Origin: Bacteroidota bacterium
Lineage (GTDB): Bacteria; Bacteroidota; Bacteroidia; Sphingobacteriales; Sphingobacteriaceae
DNA: 41,309 bases
Reading direction: 5' to 3'
Assembly (NCBI GenBank): GCA_016868395.1
Contig: VGGW01000002.1
Location: forward strand, 1 to 41,309
Each line of letters opens with the position of its first letter. Position 1 is the stretch's first letter. The position numbers and the translations under genes are program-made. A model generated the notes under the pieces. That model saw only the letters and a list, made by a program, of their open reading frames with translations, was not told the DNA's origin and did no database searches. This document shows, piece after piece, positions 1 through 9,425 of this stretch.

Positions 1-1
1 A

Positions 2-940
2 AATTACCTGCATTTCAATTCTGCCGCTCTGGTGGATGCTGCTAAAGGGTATGAAAGCCACCTGGATGAAGGTGGAAAAATGATGATTACCCTTGCGGGT
101 GCGATGAGTACTGCCGAATTGGGTATTTCACTGGCAGAGATGATCCGTCAGGATAAAGTGTCCATTATTTCCTGCACTGGAGCGAATCTGGAGGAGGATA
201 TTATGAATTTGGTTGCGCATTCGCACTATAAGCGTGTGCCAAATTACCGCGATTTGAGTCCGCAGGATGAGTGGGATTTACTTGAAAATCATTATAACCG
301 GGTTACAGATACCTGCATACCCGAGGAAGAAGCTTTCAGAAGATTACAGAAGCATATCCATAAGCTCTGGAAGGATGCCGATAATGCAAGTGAACGTTAT
401 TTCCCACACGAGTATATGTACAAAATGCTTCTGAGTGGGGTGCTTAAACAGTACTATGAAATTGATGCAAAAAATTCATGGATGCTGGCAGCTGCGGAAA
501 AGAATTTACCAATTGTGGTTCCCGGTTGGGAGGATTCGACAATGGGTAATATTTTCGCTTCTTACGTAATGAAGAAAGAAATCAAAGCCTCAACTATGAA
601 AAGCGGAATTGAATATATGAGCTGGCTGGCTGATTGGTATATTGCCAATTCGGGGGGTAAGGGAATCGGATTTTTTCAAATAGGGGGCGGAATTGCCGGT
701 GATTTTCCTATCTGTGTTGTGCCAATGCTTTATCAGGATATGGAGATGGAAAATATTCCTTTCTGGAGCTATTTTTGTCAAATATCCGACTCCACTACAT
801 CTTATGGGTCATATTCAGGTGCAGTTCCTAATGAGAAGATCACTTGGGGAAAGTTGGACATTCATACACCTAAATTTATAGTTGAATCAGACGCTACCAT
901 TGTGGCACCACTCATTTTTGCTTGGGTTTTAAAGCAGTAG
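2..940 (+). CDS. Deoxyhypusine synthase-like protein, 5'-truncated by window edge
   Basis: The reading frame is open from base 2, and residues before the tracked GTG (32) read like family sequence (LHFNSAALVDAA), so the gene starts outside the window. It belongs to the deoxyhypusine synthase (DHS) superfamily, NAD-dependent enzymes that transfer an aminobutyl group from spermidine. Visible motifs are SCTGANLEEDIMN (equivalent of the NAD-binding TxGG.EED segment), GWEDSTMGN, and ITWGK near the C-terminus, which matches the catalytic-lysine segment of DHS. Bacteria lack eIF5A, so the true product may be homospermidine or another polyamine-linked compound; the substrate cannot be read from sequence. 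It ends 249 bp before the ACIII operon. Family confidence is high, reaction uncertain. Confidence 0.9.
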   Translation, partial: NYLHFNSAALVDAAKGYESHLDEGGKMMITLAGAMSTAELGISLAEMIRQDKVSIISCTGANLEEDIMNLVAHSHYKRVPNYRDLSPQDEWDLLENHYNRVTDTCIPEEEAFRRLQKHIHKLWKDADNASERYFPHEYMYKMLLSGVLKQYYEIDAKNSWMLAAAEKNLPIVVPGWEDSTMGNIFASYVMKKEIKASTMKSGIEYMSWLADWYIANSGGKGIGFFQIGGGIAGDFPICVVPMLYQDMEMENIPFWSYFCQISDSTTSYGSYSGAVPNEKITWGKLDIHTPKFIVESDATIVAPLIFAWVLKQ

Positions 941-982
941 TAATTCTTCGGTAAAAAGCAAGGCTTAGAAGGGTGGGAAAAT

Positions 983-1004
983 GGAGTATTTTTCAAAATA
1001 CCCC
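983..1004. terminator. AT-rich hairpin downstream of DHS-like gene (possible terminator)
   Basis: GGAGTATTTT and AAAATACCCC form a 10-bp stem with one mismatch around a 2-nt centre, 43 bp after the DHS-like stop. There is no following T-tract on the plus strand, so termination activity is uncertain. Confidence 0.35.
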
Positions 1005-1102
1005 CTAAATAAGCTGTAAATCAGCTACTTTTAAGTTAATTTAGAATGATTATAAATTGATAAAACAGGACATATCAATGTCATCCTTATTTGGATAAAA
1101 CA

Positions 1103-1110
1103 TACTTTTG
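1103..1110 (+). promoter_or_regulatory. Candidate Bacteroidota -7 element for the act operon
   Basis: TACTTTTG matches the Bacteroidota primary sigma -7 consensus TAnnTTTG, 79 bp upstream of actA. No TTTG element sits at the expected -33 distance, so this is only a candidate. Confidence 0.3.
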
Positions 1111-1189
1111 TCAACTGAAAATGTTCATTACAACCCTGTGGTTAACATTTTAATTTTACGTTTCATATTTTAAGCAACAAATACTCAAT

Positions 1190-2467
1190 ATGAGGAGCAT
1201 CTCATTGTTTTTTAGAAGTGTTACAAAATCATTGGTTTTGGTCTCATTGTTCTGTTCGATGGCTGTTTCTACAGTCAGTGCGCAGGATGCAGCAGCCGGA
1301 GCAGCGATTTTTAAGCAAAAGTGTACCGCTTGTCATGGTATTGAAAAAGCGGTCGTTGGTCCGGCATTGAAAGGTGTTGATACCAAGTATGACGAAGCAT
1401 GGCTGATTAAGTGGATTAGAAATGCTCCTGCCTTCATTGCTTCAGGCGATGCCCAAGCAGTAAAAGCATCTGAGTATTCACCGGCTATGATGTCGGCATT
1501 TCCGGAATTATCCGACGACGATATTAAGAATATCATAGCTTATGTGAAAGTTGGGGATGTTAAGCCTGCGGCAGATCCCAATGCAGCAGCCGGAGCAAAT
1601 GCAGCTGCTACCGCTCAGGGTGGAATAAGTAATTTCATGCTGTTTGGTCTGCTCGCTGTCATCATCATTGCCTTTCTGGTAATTCTGGTTCTAAATCGTG
1701 TAATCAGTACTTTGGAGCGTGTGATGCTTCAGAAAAAGGGTATTGAAGTTGAGGAGGAAGAAGCTGCTGGGGCCAAAGATCGCTTCGGAGGGCTCAGAAA
1801 GCTTTCCAAAAATAAGAAATTCATCCTCTTCATTGTATTGCTTTGTGTGATTTTCCTTGGTTCAGCAGGCTGGAAGGGAATGTGGGAAACGGGTGTGCAT
1901 ACGGGATATCAACCTGTTCAACCAATTAAATTTTCTCACCAATTACATGCAGGAGTAAATAAAATTGATTGTCAATATTGTCATTCAGGGGCTTATTCCT
2001 CAAAGCATGCATCCATTCCATCGCTTAATGTTTGTATGAACTGCCACAATTATGTTACGGCATCTGAGAAGTATGATGGAAAAACATCACCTGAAATCAT
2101 GAAGATTTATAATGCACTTGACTACAATGAAGATACCAAAGTTTATGGTAACAACACCAAACCGGTTGAGTGGATTAGAATCCATAATCTACCTGATTTA
2201 GCTTATTTCAATCATTCGCAACATGTTTCCGTTGCAGGCATAGAATGTCAAAAATGTCATGGTCCGATTCAAACCATGGAGGAGGTTTATCAATATTCTC
2301 CTTTAACCATGAAATGGTGTATTAATTGTCACAGAGAAACAGAAGTTAATCACAAGGACAATCCTTATTACGACAAGTTGATTGCTGCTCATGATAAGTT
2401 GAAAAAGGGTGAGAAAGTTACCGCAGCAGTTTTAGGCGGACTTGAATGTGCTAAGTGTCACTACTAA
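1190..2467 (+). CDS. actA: ACIII subunit ActA, multiheme cytochrome c with fused monoheme domain
   Basis: First gene of the alternative complex III operon; it carries electrons from the quinol-oxidising core towards the terminal oxidase on the periplasmic side. A signal peptide (about residues 1-31, ending VSAQ) precedes a class I cytochrome c domain with CTACH at 45-49 and candidate Met ligands at 100-101. Two membrane segments follow (about 148-170 and 210-226). The C-terminal part has five CxxCH motifs: CQYCH, CMNCH, CQKCH, CINCH and the terminal CAKCH. That gives six heme c sites, whereas the classical ActA is described as pentaheme. The ATG at 1190 is chosen because it gives a clean signal peptide. 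Heme attachment requires a separate cytochrome c maturation system, not present here. Confidence 0.93.
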   Translation: MRSISLFFRSVTKSLVLVSLFCSMAVSTVSAQDAAAGAAIFKQKCTACHGIEKAVVGPALKGVDTKYDEAWLIKWIRNAPAFIASGDAQAVKASEYSPAMMSAFPELSDDDIKNIIAYVKVGDVKPAADPNAAAGANAAATAQGGISNFMLFGLLAVIIIAFLVILVLNRVISTLERVMLQKKGIEVEEEEAAGAKDRFGGLRKLSKNKKFILFIVLLCVIFLGSAGWKGMWETGVHTGYQPVQPIKFSHQLHAGVNKIDCQYCHSGAYSSKHASIPSLNVCMNCHNYVTASEKYDGKTSPEIMKIYNALDYNEDTKVYGNNTKPVEWIRIHNLPDLAYFNHSQHVSVAGIECQKCHGPIQTMEEVYQYSPLTMKWCINCHRETEVNHKDNPYYDKLIAAHDKLKKGEKVTAAVLGGLECAKCHY

Positions 2468-2512
2468 TAGAATAATTTTAAGATAACATTACGTATACTT
2501 TATATAGCTTGA

Positions 2513-5500
2513 ATGGAAAGCAATAAAAAATACTGGAAAGGTTTAGAAGAACTGCAGAACACTAAGGATTTTGTTGAGAAAAACAAAAACGAGTTCGCTG
2601 AACCACTTCCTATGGAAGAAGTTCTGAATGAAGCCGGTTTAAATACCGTAACTCCACGTCGCGACTTTTTGAAGGCGCTGGGATTTGGTTTGGGGGCAGT
2701 AACTCTTGCTGCTTGTCAGACTACTCCCGTTCACAAGTCAATCCCTTACTTGGTTAAACCTGAAGAAATAGTACCGGGTATTCCTAATTACTATACTTCT
2801 ACGTTCAATGGTCACAGTGTTTTAGTTAAAACTCGTGAAGGCCGGCCGATAAAGATTGAGGGTAATCCAAATTGTATTCTGAGCAAAGGCAGTTTGGATG
2901 CTAAAGGACAAGCCTCAGTGCTTGATCTTTATGATGTATCCAATTTAAAAAATCCAGTTTTAAATGATTCAGAAGTTAGTTGGGCTAAAATTGATGAGTT
3001 TGTAAAGGCTGAACTTGCCAAAATTAAAACAAGCGGCAAAAAAATTCGGATAGTCTCCAATACAATTAACAGTCCGTCGACTAAAGCCGTAATTGCCGAC
3101 TTTACAGCGCAATATCCTTACACAAAGCACATTCAGGTTGATGCGGTGTCTTACACCGGTATAATCAAAGCAAATGAAAATAGTTTTGGAAAGGCAGTTC
3201 TTCCGAAATACCGTTTTGACAGAGCTGATTTGATTGTAAGTTTTGGTGCTGATTTTCTGGGTACCTGGATCTCTCCGGTTGAATTTAGTCGCCAATACAC
3301 ATCTAAAAGAAATAACACTGCCTTACAAGGTAAAAAAATGTCACGCCACATCCAGTTCGAGACTGGTATGAGTTTAACAGGTACCAATGCTGATGCCCGT
3401 CTTCCCTTGAAGCCGTCTGAGGAAGGTATTGCTCTTTTAAACTTGTATGCTGCGTTAGGTGGGGCTGTAACAGGGACAAAACCTTTAGCTAATAATCCTA
3501 ACGTAGAAAAGGCAATTGCACTGACCGCTAAGGAGTTAACTGCGGCTAAAGGAAGGGCATTGGTAATCAGCGGATCGAATGATGTATCCACTCAAATTCT
3601 TGTCAATGCGATTAATTCCGTTTTAGGAAGTTATGGCACAACGATTGATTTAGATAATCCATCTTATCAGTTTTCAGGAAATGATGCTGAATTTACGGAG
3701 TTTATCAATGAAATGAATCGTTCTGAAGTTGATGCAGTTTTCTTTTTGAATAGTAATCCTGCCTACGAGTTCAATGATACTAAAGCATTTACAGATGCCT
3801 TGAGTAAGGTTAAATTACGTGTTTCTTTTGCAGATCGTCAGGATGAAACCGCTTCATTATGTCAGGTTATTGCTCCAAATCATCATTACCTTGAATCATG
3901 GGGTGATTCCAATCCCGTTGAAGGATATTATACGATCATTCAGCCTACCATCAACCCGGTTAATAATTCTCGAAATGCTGAGCAAGGCTTGTTAATCTGG
4001 GCTGATGCTGCCGTTAGCGATTACTATCAATATATCCAGAATAACTGGGCTAAAACAGTTTTAGCTCAATCTGGTACCAGCTGGAAGCTTCTTCTGCAAA
4101 AGGGCTCGGTTACTCTTCCTGAAAGATCCGCCGCTACTTATACATTCTCTCGTGAACTTGATTCAGTGGTTCAGACAATTTTAGCTGAAAGTAATGCACT
4201 CGCTAAAGCTGGTGATAATGCTGTAGAACTTCATATTTATCAGAATGTTTCTGTTGGAGATGGGAAGTCGGCTAATAACCCATGGTTACAAGAGTTGCCT
4301 GATCCGGTTTCCAAGGTAACCTGGGACAACTATGCTGCAATCAATGCTAAGTTTGCCGAGAAATTAGGGATCGCTGAAAGGGATCTTGTTGAAATCAAGA
4401 CTGATAAGCATACCATTACTTTACCTGTCCTGATACAACCCGGACAGGCATACGGAACGGTTTCGGTTGCTTTAGGATATGGTAGAACTAAAGCAGGAAA
4501 AGCAGGTTCGGAAGTTGGTCAGAGTGCCTACCCATTCCTACGTTTGGTTAATGCAACTTTCCATACGGCATCTGCTGCAAGTTTGACCAAAACATCAGGA
4601 ACATATGAGCTGGCTCAAACTCAAACCCATCATTCCATTGAGGGTAGAAATATCGTTCGCGAGACTACCTTGAAAGACTACTTGAAAGATCCTAATTCAG
4701 GTACTGGTCACGCTCACGTAAATCACTATGATTTATGGAATGAATATGAGCAGCCCGGACATAGCTGGGTGATGGCCATCGATCTGAATGCCTGCACCGG
4801 TTGTGGAGCATGTATTGTGGCTTGTAATGCCGAAAATAATGTTCCTGTTGTTGGTCGTGACGAGGTTCGTCGTCGTCGTGAAATGCACTGGATTCGTATT
4901 GATCGGTATTACACCGTTAATGAAGATGGAAATAAAGTAACTGAAGAGAAGGAAATAGAGAAACTTGAAAATATTGACAAAGTTTCTGTTATACATCAGC
5001 CAATGATGTGTCAGCATTGTGACCATGCTCCTTGTGAGACTGTTTGTCCGGTGTTAGCAACTGTTCACTCTTCGGAAGGTTTAAACCAAATGGCTTACAA
5101 CCGTTGCATTGGAACACGCTATTGCGCAAACAACTGTCCATATAAAGTGCGTCGTTTTAACTGGTTTAACTATTGGAATGATTCACGTTTTGACAACTAT
5201 ATGAACAATGAGTTTACTCAACTTGTTCTTAACCCTGATGTTACTTCACGCTCAAGAGGGGTAATGGAAAAATGCTCCATGTGTGTTCAGCGTATTCAGG
5301 CAGGTAAACTCAAAGCTAAATTAGAGAAGCGTACTCTGAAAGATGGAGACGTTAAAGTTGCATGTCAGCAAACATGCCCTACTAATGCAATTATCTTTGG
5401 AGATGGAAATGATCCTGAATCTGAAGTATCAAAAGCATTAAAGAGCGAACGTACCTACTATGTACTGGAGGAACTGAACGTGAAGCCGGGTGTAGGATAT

Positions 5501-5533
5501 CAAACAAAAGTTAGAAATACTGTAGAGGTTTAA
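2513..5533 (+). CDS. actB: ACIII subunit ActB, molybdopterin-oxidoreductase-like iron-sulfur protein
   Basis: Large (1006 aa) periplasmic subunit of ACIII carrying the Fe-S wire. A twin-arginine motif RRDFLKALG (R49-R50) leads into a lipobox-like LAAC with Cys68, consistent with Tat export and lipid anchoring, as known for ACIII. Residues of about 80-740 are the molybdopterin oxidoreductase-like domain, which in this family is thought to hold no molybdenum cofactor. The C-terminal ferredoxin-like domain begins at CTGCGACIVAC (C761) and includes CQHCDHAPCETVCP, CIGTRYCANNCP and CSMC...CQQTCP, enough cysteines for four clusters. It lies 45 bp after actA and 20 bp before actC. Confidence 0.95.
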   Translation: MESNKKYWKGLEELQNTKDFVEKNKNEFAEPLPMEEVLNEAGLNTVTPRRDFLKALGFGLGAVTLAACQTTPVHKSIPYLVKPEEIVPGIPNYYTSTFNGHSVLVKTREGRPIKIEGNPNCILSKGSLDAKGQASVLDLYDVSNLKNPVLNDSEVSWAKIDEFVKAELAKIKTSGKKIRIVSNTINSPSTKAVIADFTAQYPYTKHIQVDAVSYTGIIKANENSFGKAVLPKYRFDRADLIVSFGADFLGTWISPVEFSRQYTSKRNNTALQGKKMSRHIQFETGMSLTGTNADARLPLKPSEEGIALLNLYAALGGAVTGTKPLANNPNVEKAIALTAKELTAAKGRALVISGSNDVSTQILVNAINSVLGSYGTTIDLDNPSYQFSGNDAEFTEFINEMNRSEVDAVFFLNSNPAYEFNDTKAFTDALSKVKLRVSFADRQDETASLCQVIAPNHHYLESWGDSNPVEGYYTIIQPTINPVNNSRNAEQGLLIWADAAVSDYYQYIQNNWAKTVLAQSGTSWKLLLQKGSVTLPERSAATYTFSRELDSVVQTILAESNALAKAGDNAVELHIYQNVSVGDGKSANNPWLQELPDPVSKVTWDNYAAINAKFAEKLGIAERDLVEIKTDKHTITLPVLIQPGQAYGTVSVALGYGRTKAGKAGSEVGQSAYPFLRLVNATFHTASAASLTKTSGTYELAQTQTHHSIEGRNIVRETTLKDYLKDPNSGTGHAHVNHYDLWNEYEQPGHSWVMAIDLNACTGCGACIVACNAENNVPVVGRDEVRRRREMHWIRIDRYYTVNEDGNKVTEEKEIEKLENIDKVSVIHQPMMCQHCDHAPCETVCPVLATVHSSEGLNQMAYNRCIGTRYCANNCPYKVRRFNWFNYWNDSRFDNYMNNEFTQLVLNPDVTSRSRGVMEKCSMCVQRIQAGKLKAKLEKRTLKDGDVKVACQQTCPTNAIIFGDGNDPESEVSKALKSERTYYVLEELNVKPGVGYQTKVRNTVEV

Positions 5534-5553
5534 TACAAGAAATAAAAAAGAAT

Positions 5554-7032
5554 ATGTCATCTCATCACGAGTCTATACTTAGAGAACCCTTAGTAACCGG
5601 TGAAAATATTACCTATTCAAAGGTCACCGAGGATATATTGGTTCCTGTAGAAAATAAGCCAAATAAAGCTTGGTGGATTGGTTTTATTGTATCCGCCCTT
5701 GGTGCCGGACTTTGGGTATTCTCTGTTAGCTGGACCTTCTGGTTTGGTATTGGCGAATGGGGCTTAAATAAAACAGTAGGCTGGGCCTGGGATATTACCG
5801 GTTTCGTTTGGTGGGTAGGTATTGGTCACGCCGGTACCTTGATCTCGGCAGTCTTACTCTTGTTCCGACAAAACTGGCGTAATTCAATTAACCGATCGGC
5901 AGAGGCAATGACTATTTTCGCGGTTATCTGTGCCGCTAGCTACATCATTTCCCACATGGGACGCCCCTGGTTATTCACCTGGGCATTACCACTGCCAAAT
6001 CAATTCGGATCATTATGGGTTAACTTTAACTCCCCATTAGTTTGGGACGTTTTTGCGATCTCAACTTATTTCTCGGTTTCATTAGTATTCTGGTACACAG
6101 GTTTACTTCCTGATATTGCAACGATTCGGGATCGTGCTGCGGGAGCTCGTCGCCGTATTTATTCCATTTTATCTTTTGGCTGGAATGGTTCAGTAAAGAC
6201 TTGGCAGCGTTTTGAATTGGTATCCCTGATATTAGCAGGTGTCTCTACTCCTTTGGTACTTTCAGTACACACGATTGTATCGATGGACTTTGCAACTTCC
6301 TTGGTTCCAGGATGGCATACCACCATCTTCCCTCCATATTTCGTGGCAGGCGCAATTTTCTCTGGTTTTGCAATGGTACAAACCTTATTACTCATTACTC
6401 GCAAGGTGATGAATTTTGAAAATTACATCACTATGTTTCACATTGAATCGATGAATAAAATTATCATTCTAACAGGGTCAATTGTGGGGGTAGCTTATCT
6501 AACCGAATTATTTATCGCCTGGTACTCTGGAGTTGAATACGAGCAGTATGCATTCCTGAATAGAGTGAGTGGTCCATATTGGTGGGCCTACTGGATTATG
6601 ATGACTTGTAACGTAATCTCTCCACAATTGTTCTGGTTCAAAAAGATTCGTACCAGCATAGCTTTGTCCTGGTTATTATCCATTGTGGTGAATATCGGTA
6701 TGTGGTTTGAGCGTTTTGTGATCATTGTCACCTCCTTGCACCGTGATTATCTTCCTTCAAGTTGGGTGATGTTTTACCCAAGTTGGGTTGATGTCGGGGT
6801 ATTTATCGGATCGATCGGGGTATTCTTTACCTTATTCCTTCTTTTCCTAAGGGTATTACCTGCTATTGCGATGGCGGAGGTTAAACTATTATTGAAGAGT
6901 TCAAGTGATCAAGCTAAGAAAAAATTGATCGCTGAGAAGGCCGTTAATCGTGTAGAGGCTGAGTATTATCTGGAGTCGCTCGAAAAATATGACAGTATTT
7001 CTCCAAATGTTGCTGAATTGCAAAAAGTTTAA
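5554..7032 (+). CDS. actC: ACIII subunit ActC, NrfD/PsrC-like quinol-binding membrane protein
   Basis: Polytopic protein of 492 aa in the NrfD/PsrC family. In ACIII this subunit contains the quinol oxidation site facing ActB. About ten hydrophobic helices can be traced, starting with AWWIGFIVSALGAG (around residue 40) and ending with VDVGVFIGSIGVFF before a charged cytoplasmic tail (from about 445). Segments such as FVWWVGIGHAGTLISAVLLL and SHMGRPWLF are typical of the family. It follows actB by 20 bp and precedes actD by 2 bp, so translational coupling is likely. Confidence 0.95.
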   Translation: MSSHHESILREPLVTGENITYSKVTEDILVPVENKPNKAWWIGFIVSALGAGLWVFSVSWTFWFGIGEWGLNKTVGWAWDITGFVWWVGIGHAGTLISAVLLLFRQNWRNSINRSAEAMTIFAVICAASYIISHMGRPWLFTWALPLPNQFGSLWVNFNSPLVWDVFAISTYFSVSLVFWYTGLLPDIATIRDRAAGARRRIYSILSFGWNGSVKTWQRFELVSLILAGVSTPLVLSVHTIVSMDFATSLVPGWHTTIFPPYFVAGAIFSGFAMVQTLLLITRKVMNFENYITMFHIESMNKIIILTGSIVGVAYLTELFIAWYSGVEYEQYAFLNRVSGPYWWAYWIMMTCNVISPQLFWFKKIRTSIALSWLLSIVVNIGMWFERFVIIVTSLHRDYLPSSWVMFYPSWVDVGVFIGSIGVFFTLFLLFLRVLPAIAMAEVKLLLKSSSDQAKKKLIAEKAVNRVEAEYYLESLEKYDSISPNVAELQKV

Positions 7033-7034
7033 AG

Positions 7035-7571
7035 ATGAGTAATATAAAATATATTTTAGGTCATTTTGAGGATCCGGATGATCTGATGCACGGGATAGAA
7101 AAATTACAGGAAAATAGCGTTAGTATTTACGATGTCTACACTCCTATGCCAATCCATGGTATTGAGGATAAATTAGGAATTAAACGATCAAGGTTAGGTA
7201 AAGTTGCTTTTGGTTTCGGTTTGACCGGTACCATCACTGCAATTTCTATGATCACCTATATGTTGGTTATTGACTGGCCAATGAATATTGGGGGTAAACC
7301 TCACTTTGCTTTTCCCGATTTTATTCCAATCATGTTTGAGTTGACCGTTTTGTTTGCGGCTTTTGGAATGGTTGGAACGTATTTTTTCGTCAATCACTTG
7401 GCTCCGGGTCGTGCGCCGAGAGTAATGGACTTGAGAGCAACCAATGATAGATTCGTGATCGCCATTGATGCAAGGACAAATACATCACATGATCAAATAG
7501 ATAGTATTTTAAAAGAAGCAGGTGCTGTTGAAATAAAGCACAACGAAAGGAAATATGTTAGTTATGAATAA
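7035..7571 (+). CDS. actD: ACIII subunit ActD (DUF3341)
   Basis: Small (178 aa) membrane subunit of ACIII of the DUF3341 family. The N-terminal soluble part (ILGHFEDPDDLMHGIEKL) is the characteristic DUF3341 start. Two transmembrane helices follow (about residues 55-80 and 93-118), then a soluble C-terminal domain with the family-like ...FVIAIDA segment. Its role in the complex is structural as far as known. The 3' end overlaps the start of actE. Confidence 0.93.
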   Translation: MSNIKYILGHFEDPDDLMHGIEKLQENSVSIYDVYTPMPIHGIEDKLGIKRSRLGKVAFGFGLTGTITAISMITYMLVIDWPMNIGGKPHFAFPDFIPIMFELTVLFAAFGMVGTYFFVNHLAPGRAPRVMDLRATNDRFVIAIDARTNTSHDQIDSILKEAGAVEIKHNERKYVSYE

Positions 7572-8148
7572 GCGCCTAATAATTTGTACCGCTTTTTTAA
7601 CTGTAGCCGCTGTTACGGTTATTTCTTCCTGTTCAAATAATAGAAGTACAGGGCTTGAGTTTGCCCGTAATATGTACGATCCGATTGGGTACAATCCGGA
7701 TCAGCCAAACAAGAACTTTAAGGACGGTAAAACTGCACAGGATCCGCCTGCAGGCACAATGCCTGTAGGATTCGACAAATATGATCTTTATCCAAATACG
7801 CTGGAGGGCTATCAGGCTGCAAGTGCGGAAATGACAAATCCACTTCCTGTAAATGTAGCTACACTCGAGCAGGGTAAAACATTGTATTTAAACATGTGCT
7901 CTCATTGTCATGGCCTTGAAGGAAAAGGCGATGGTTCTATCGTCAAAATGGGTGAATTTCCAGCTCCACCTTCCTATGCTACCGGAAACTCTTCAAGAGG
8001 GGGCAGCATGAAAGATCTTACAGATGGCAAAATTTATCATACCATCACCCATGGTGTGAACCTAATGGGTCCTCACAAATCTCAACTATCTCCTGAGCAA
8101 AGGTGGAAAGTTGTTATGTACGTTCATGAATTACAAAAATTACAATAG
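7555..8148 (+). CDS. actE: ACIII subunit ActE, monoheme cytochrome c lipoprotein
   Basis: Monoheme cytochrome c that passes electrons out of ACIII. A short lipoprotein signal ends VISSC, and one heme-binding motif CSHCH begins at residue 115, followed by GLEGKGDG typical of class I cytochromes c. The Met in GVNLMGPH is a plausible axial ligand. Two starts are possible: ATG 7555 (overlapping actD by 17 nt, with AAAGGA a few bases upstream) or ATG 7564. Both give a usable signal sequence; 7555 is kept because of the better ribosome-site spacing. Confidence 0.93.
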   Translation: MLVMNKRLIICTAFLTVAAVTVISSCSNNRSTGLEFARNMYDPIGYNPDQPNKNFKDGKTAQDPPAGTMPVGFDKYDLYPNTLEGYQAASAEMTNPLPVNVATLEQGKTLYLNMCSHCHGLEGKGDGSIVKMGEFPAPPSYATGNSSRGGSMKDLTDGKIYHTITHGVNLMGPHKSQLSPEQRWKVVMYVHELQKLQ

Positions 8149-8165
8149 TCAATTGCTAAAACCAG

Positions 8166-9386
8166 ATGGGAAATCATAATCATACTCATAATTTCACAGA
8201 ACAATTTGTATTTTCAGGAAAATTGAAAACCTGGACCTTACTAGCAATAGTGCTTGGAGTTCTTACTATAGCGTTTGGTTTATTGACAGGTCAGCAGGAG
8301 CGTACTTTCGCCAACTTGCTATTGATGGCATATTACTTTACTTGTGTATGCGCAACGGGCTTATTCTTTTTGGCAGTGCAATATGTAGCACAGGCAGGAT
8401 GGGCAACCGGTTTGTTAAGAATACCTCAGGCAATGTCGAGGGTTCTGCCTATTGCATCACTCGTTTTATTCGTTGTTTGTGCCGCAGGTTTATTAACGCA
8501 CAATTTATATCATCACTGGAATGGAGAGGGTCTGACAGATCCAAGCAGCCCTAATTTTGATAAGATAATTGCTGGTAAAGCAGGTTACCTGAATGTGCCT
8601 TTCTTTTTGACCAGATTGGCCATCTTCCTTGGAGCTTACAGCTTTTTTGCCTGGTTGTTTGCTAAGTATACAAAAGGACAAGAATTAGAAGGCGGACTTG
8701 TTTATCATGATAAAAACTTTAAATGGTCGGCTATATTTTTGATTGTTTTTGGTTTCACAACTCCAATATGGGCTTTTGATACCATCATGTCGCTGGAGGC
8801 TCATTGGTTCTCAACAATGTTCGGCTGGTACAATTTCGCCGCGATGTGGGTTAGTGGTCTTTGTGTAATCACACTAATCATTCTATTGATGAAGAAGGCA
8901 GGTTATCTAAGTTGGATTAATGAAAACCACCTTCATGACCTTGGTAAGTTTATTTTTGCGTTCTCCATCTTTTGGACATATGTATGGTTCTCGCAGTTTG
9001 TTTTGATCTATTATGCGAACATGCCTGAGGAAACAGTTTACTTTTACAAACGCTGGGAGCCAGAGTATCTTCCTTGGTTTTGGTTAAATATCATTATCAA
9101 TTTTGCTTCCCCTTTATTAATTCTCATGTCAAGAAAATCCAAGCGTCAAATGAATACGTTAATGTTTGTATGTATCCTACTTTTGTGTGGTCACTGGCTT
9201 GATTATTATATGATGATTATGCCGGGTACTGTTGAGTCTCACAGAAGTTTTGGCATTATCGAGATTGGGATAGCAATTGGGTTTATAGGGTTATTTACAT
9301 TTCTTACTCTAAATCAATTGAGTAAGAAATCGTTGGTTACAGAAAACCACCCTTTCTTGCAAGAAAGTATTAACCACCAGATTTAA
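8166..9386 (+). CDS. actF: ACIII subunit ActF, polytopic membrane protein
   Basis: Integral membrane subunit (406 aa) related to ActC and thought to stabilise the complex beside it. About ten hydrophobic helices are visible, beginning with TWTLLAIVLGVLTIAFGLL (around residue 23). The loop THNLYHHW and the segment FDTIMSLEAHWFSTMFGWY are family hallmarks. Position is last of the act genes, 17 bp after actE and 39 bp before coxB, which fits an ACIII-oxidase supercomplex encoded in one unit. Confidence 0.93.
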   Translation: MGNHNHTHNFTEQFVFSGKLKTWTLLAIVLGVLTIAFGLLTGQQERTFANLLLMAYYFTCVCATGLFFLAVQYVAQAGWATGLLRIPQAMSRVLPIASLVLFVVCAAGLLTHNLYHHWNGEGLTDPSSPNFDKIIAGKAGYLNVPFFLTRLAIFLGAYSFFAWLFAKYTKGQELEGGLVYHDKNFKWSAIFLIVFGFTTPIWAFDTIMSLEAHWFSTMFGWYNFAAMWVSGLCVITLIILLMKKAGYLSWINENHLHDLGKFIFAFSIFWTYVWFSQFVLIYYANMPEETVYFYKRWEPEYLPWFWLNIIINFASPLLILMSRKSKRQMNTLMFVCILLLCGHWLDYYMMIMPGTVESHRSFGIIEIGIAIGFIGLFTFLTLNQLSKKSLVTENHPFLQESINHQI

Positions 9387-9425
9387 ACACAGTTCTTAAT
9401 AGCTAAAAGAAAATTTACGAATAAA

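Noticed and set aside
3151-3591. 146-aa minus-strand ORF opposite actB
   Set aside because: Antisense shadow within a conserved ActB coding region.
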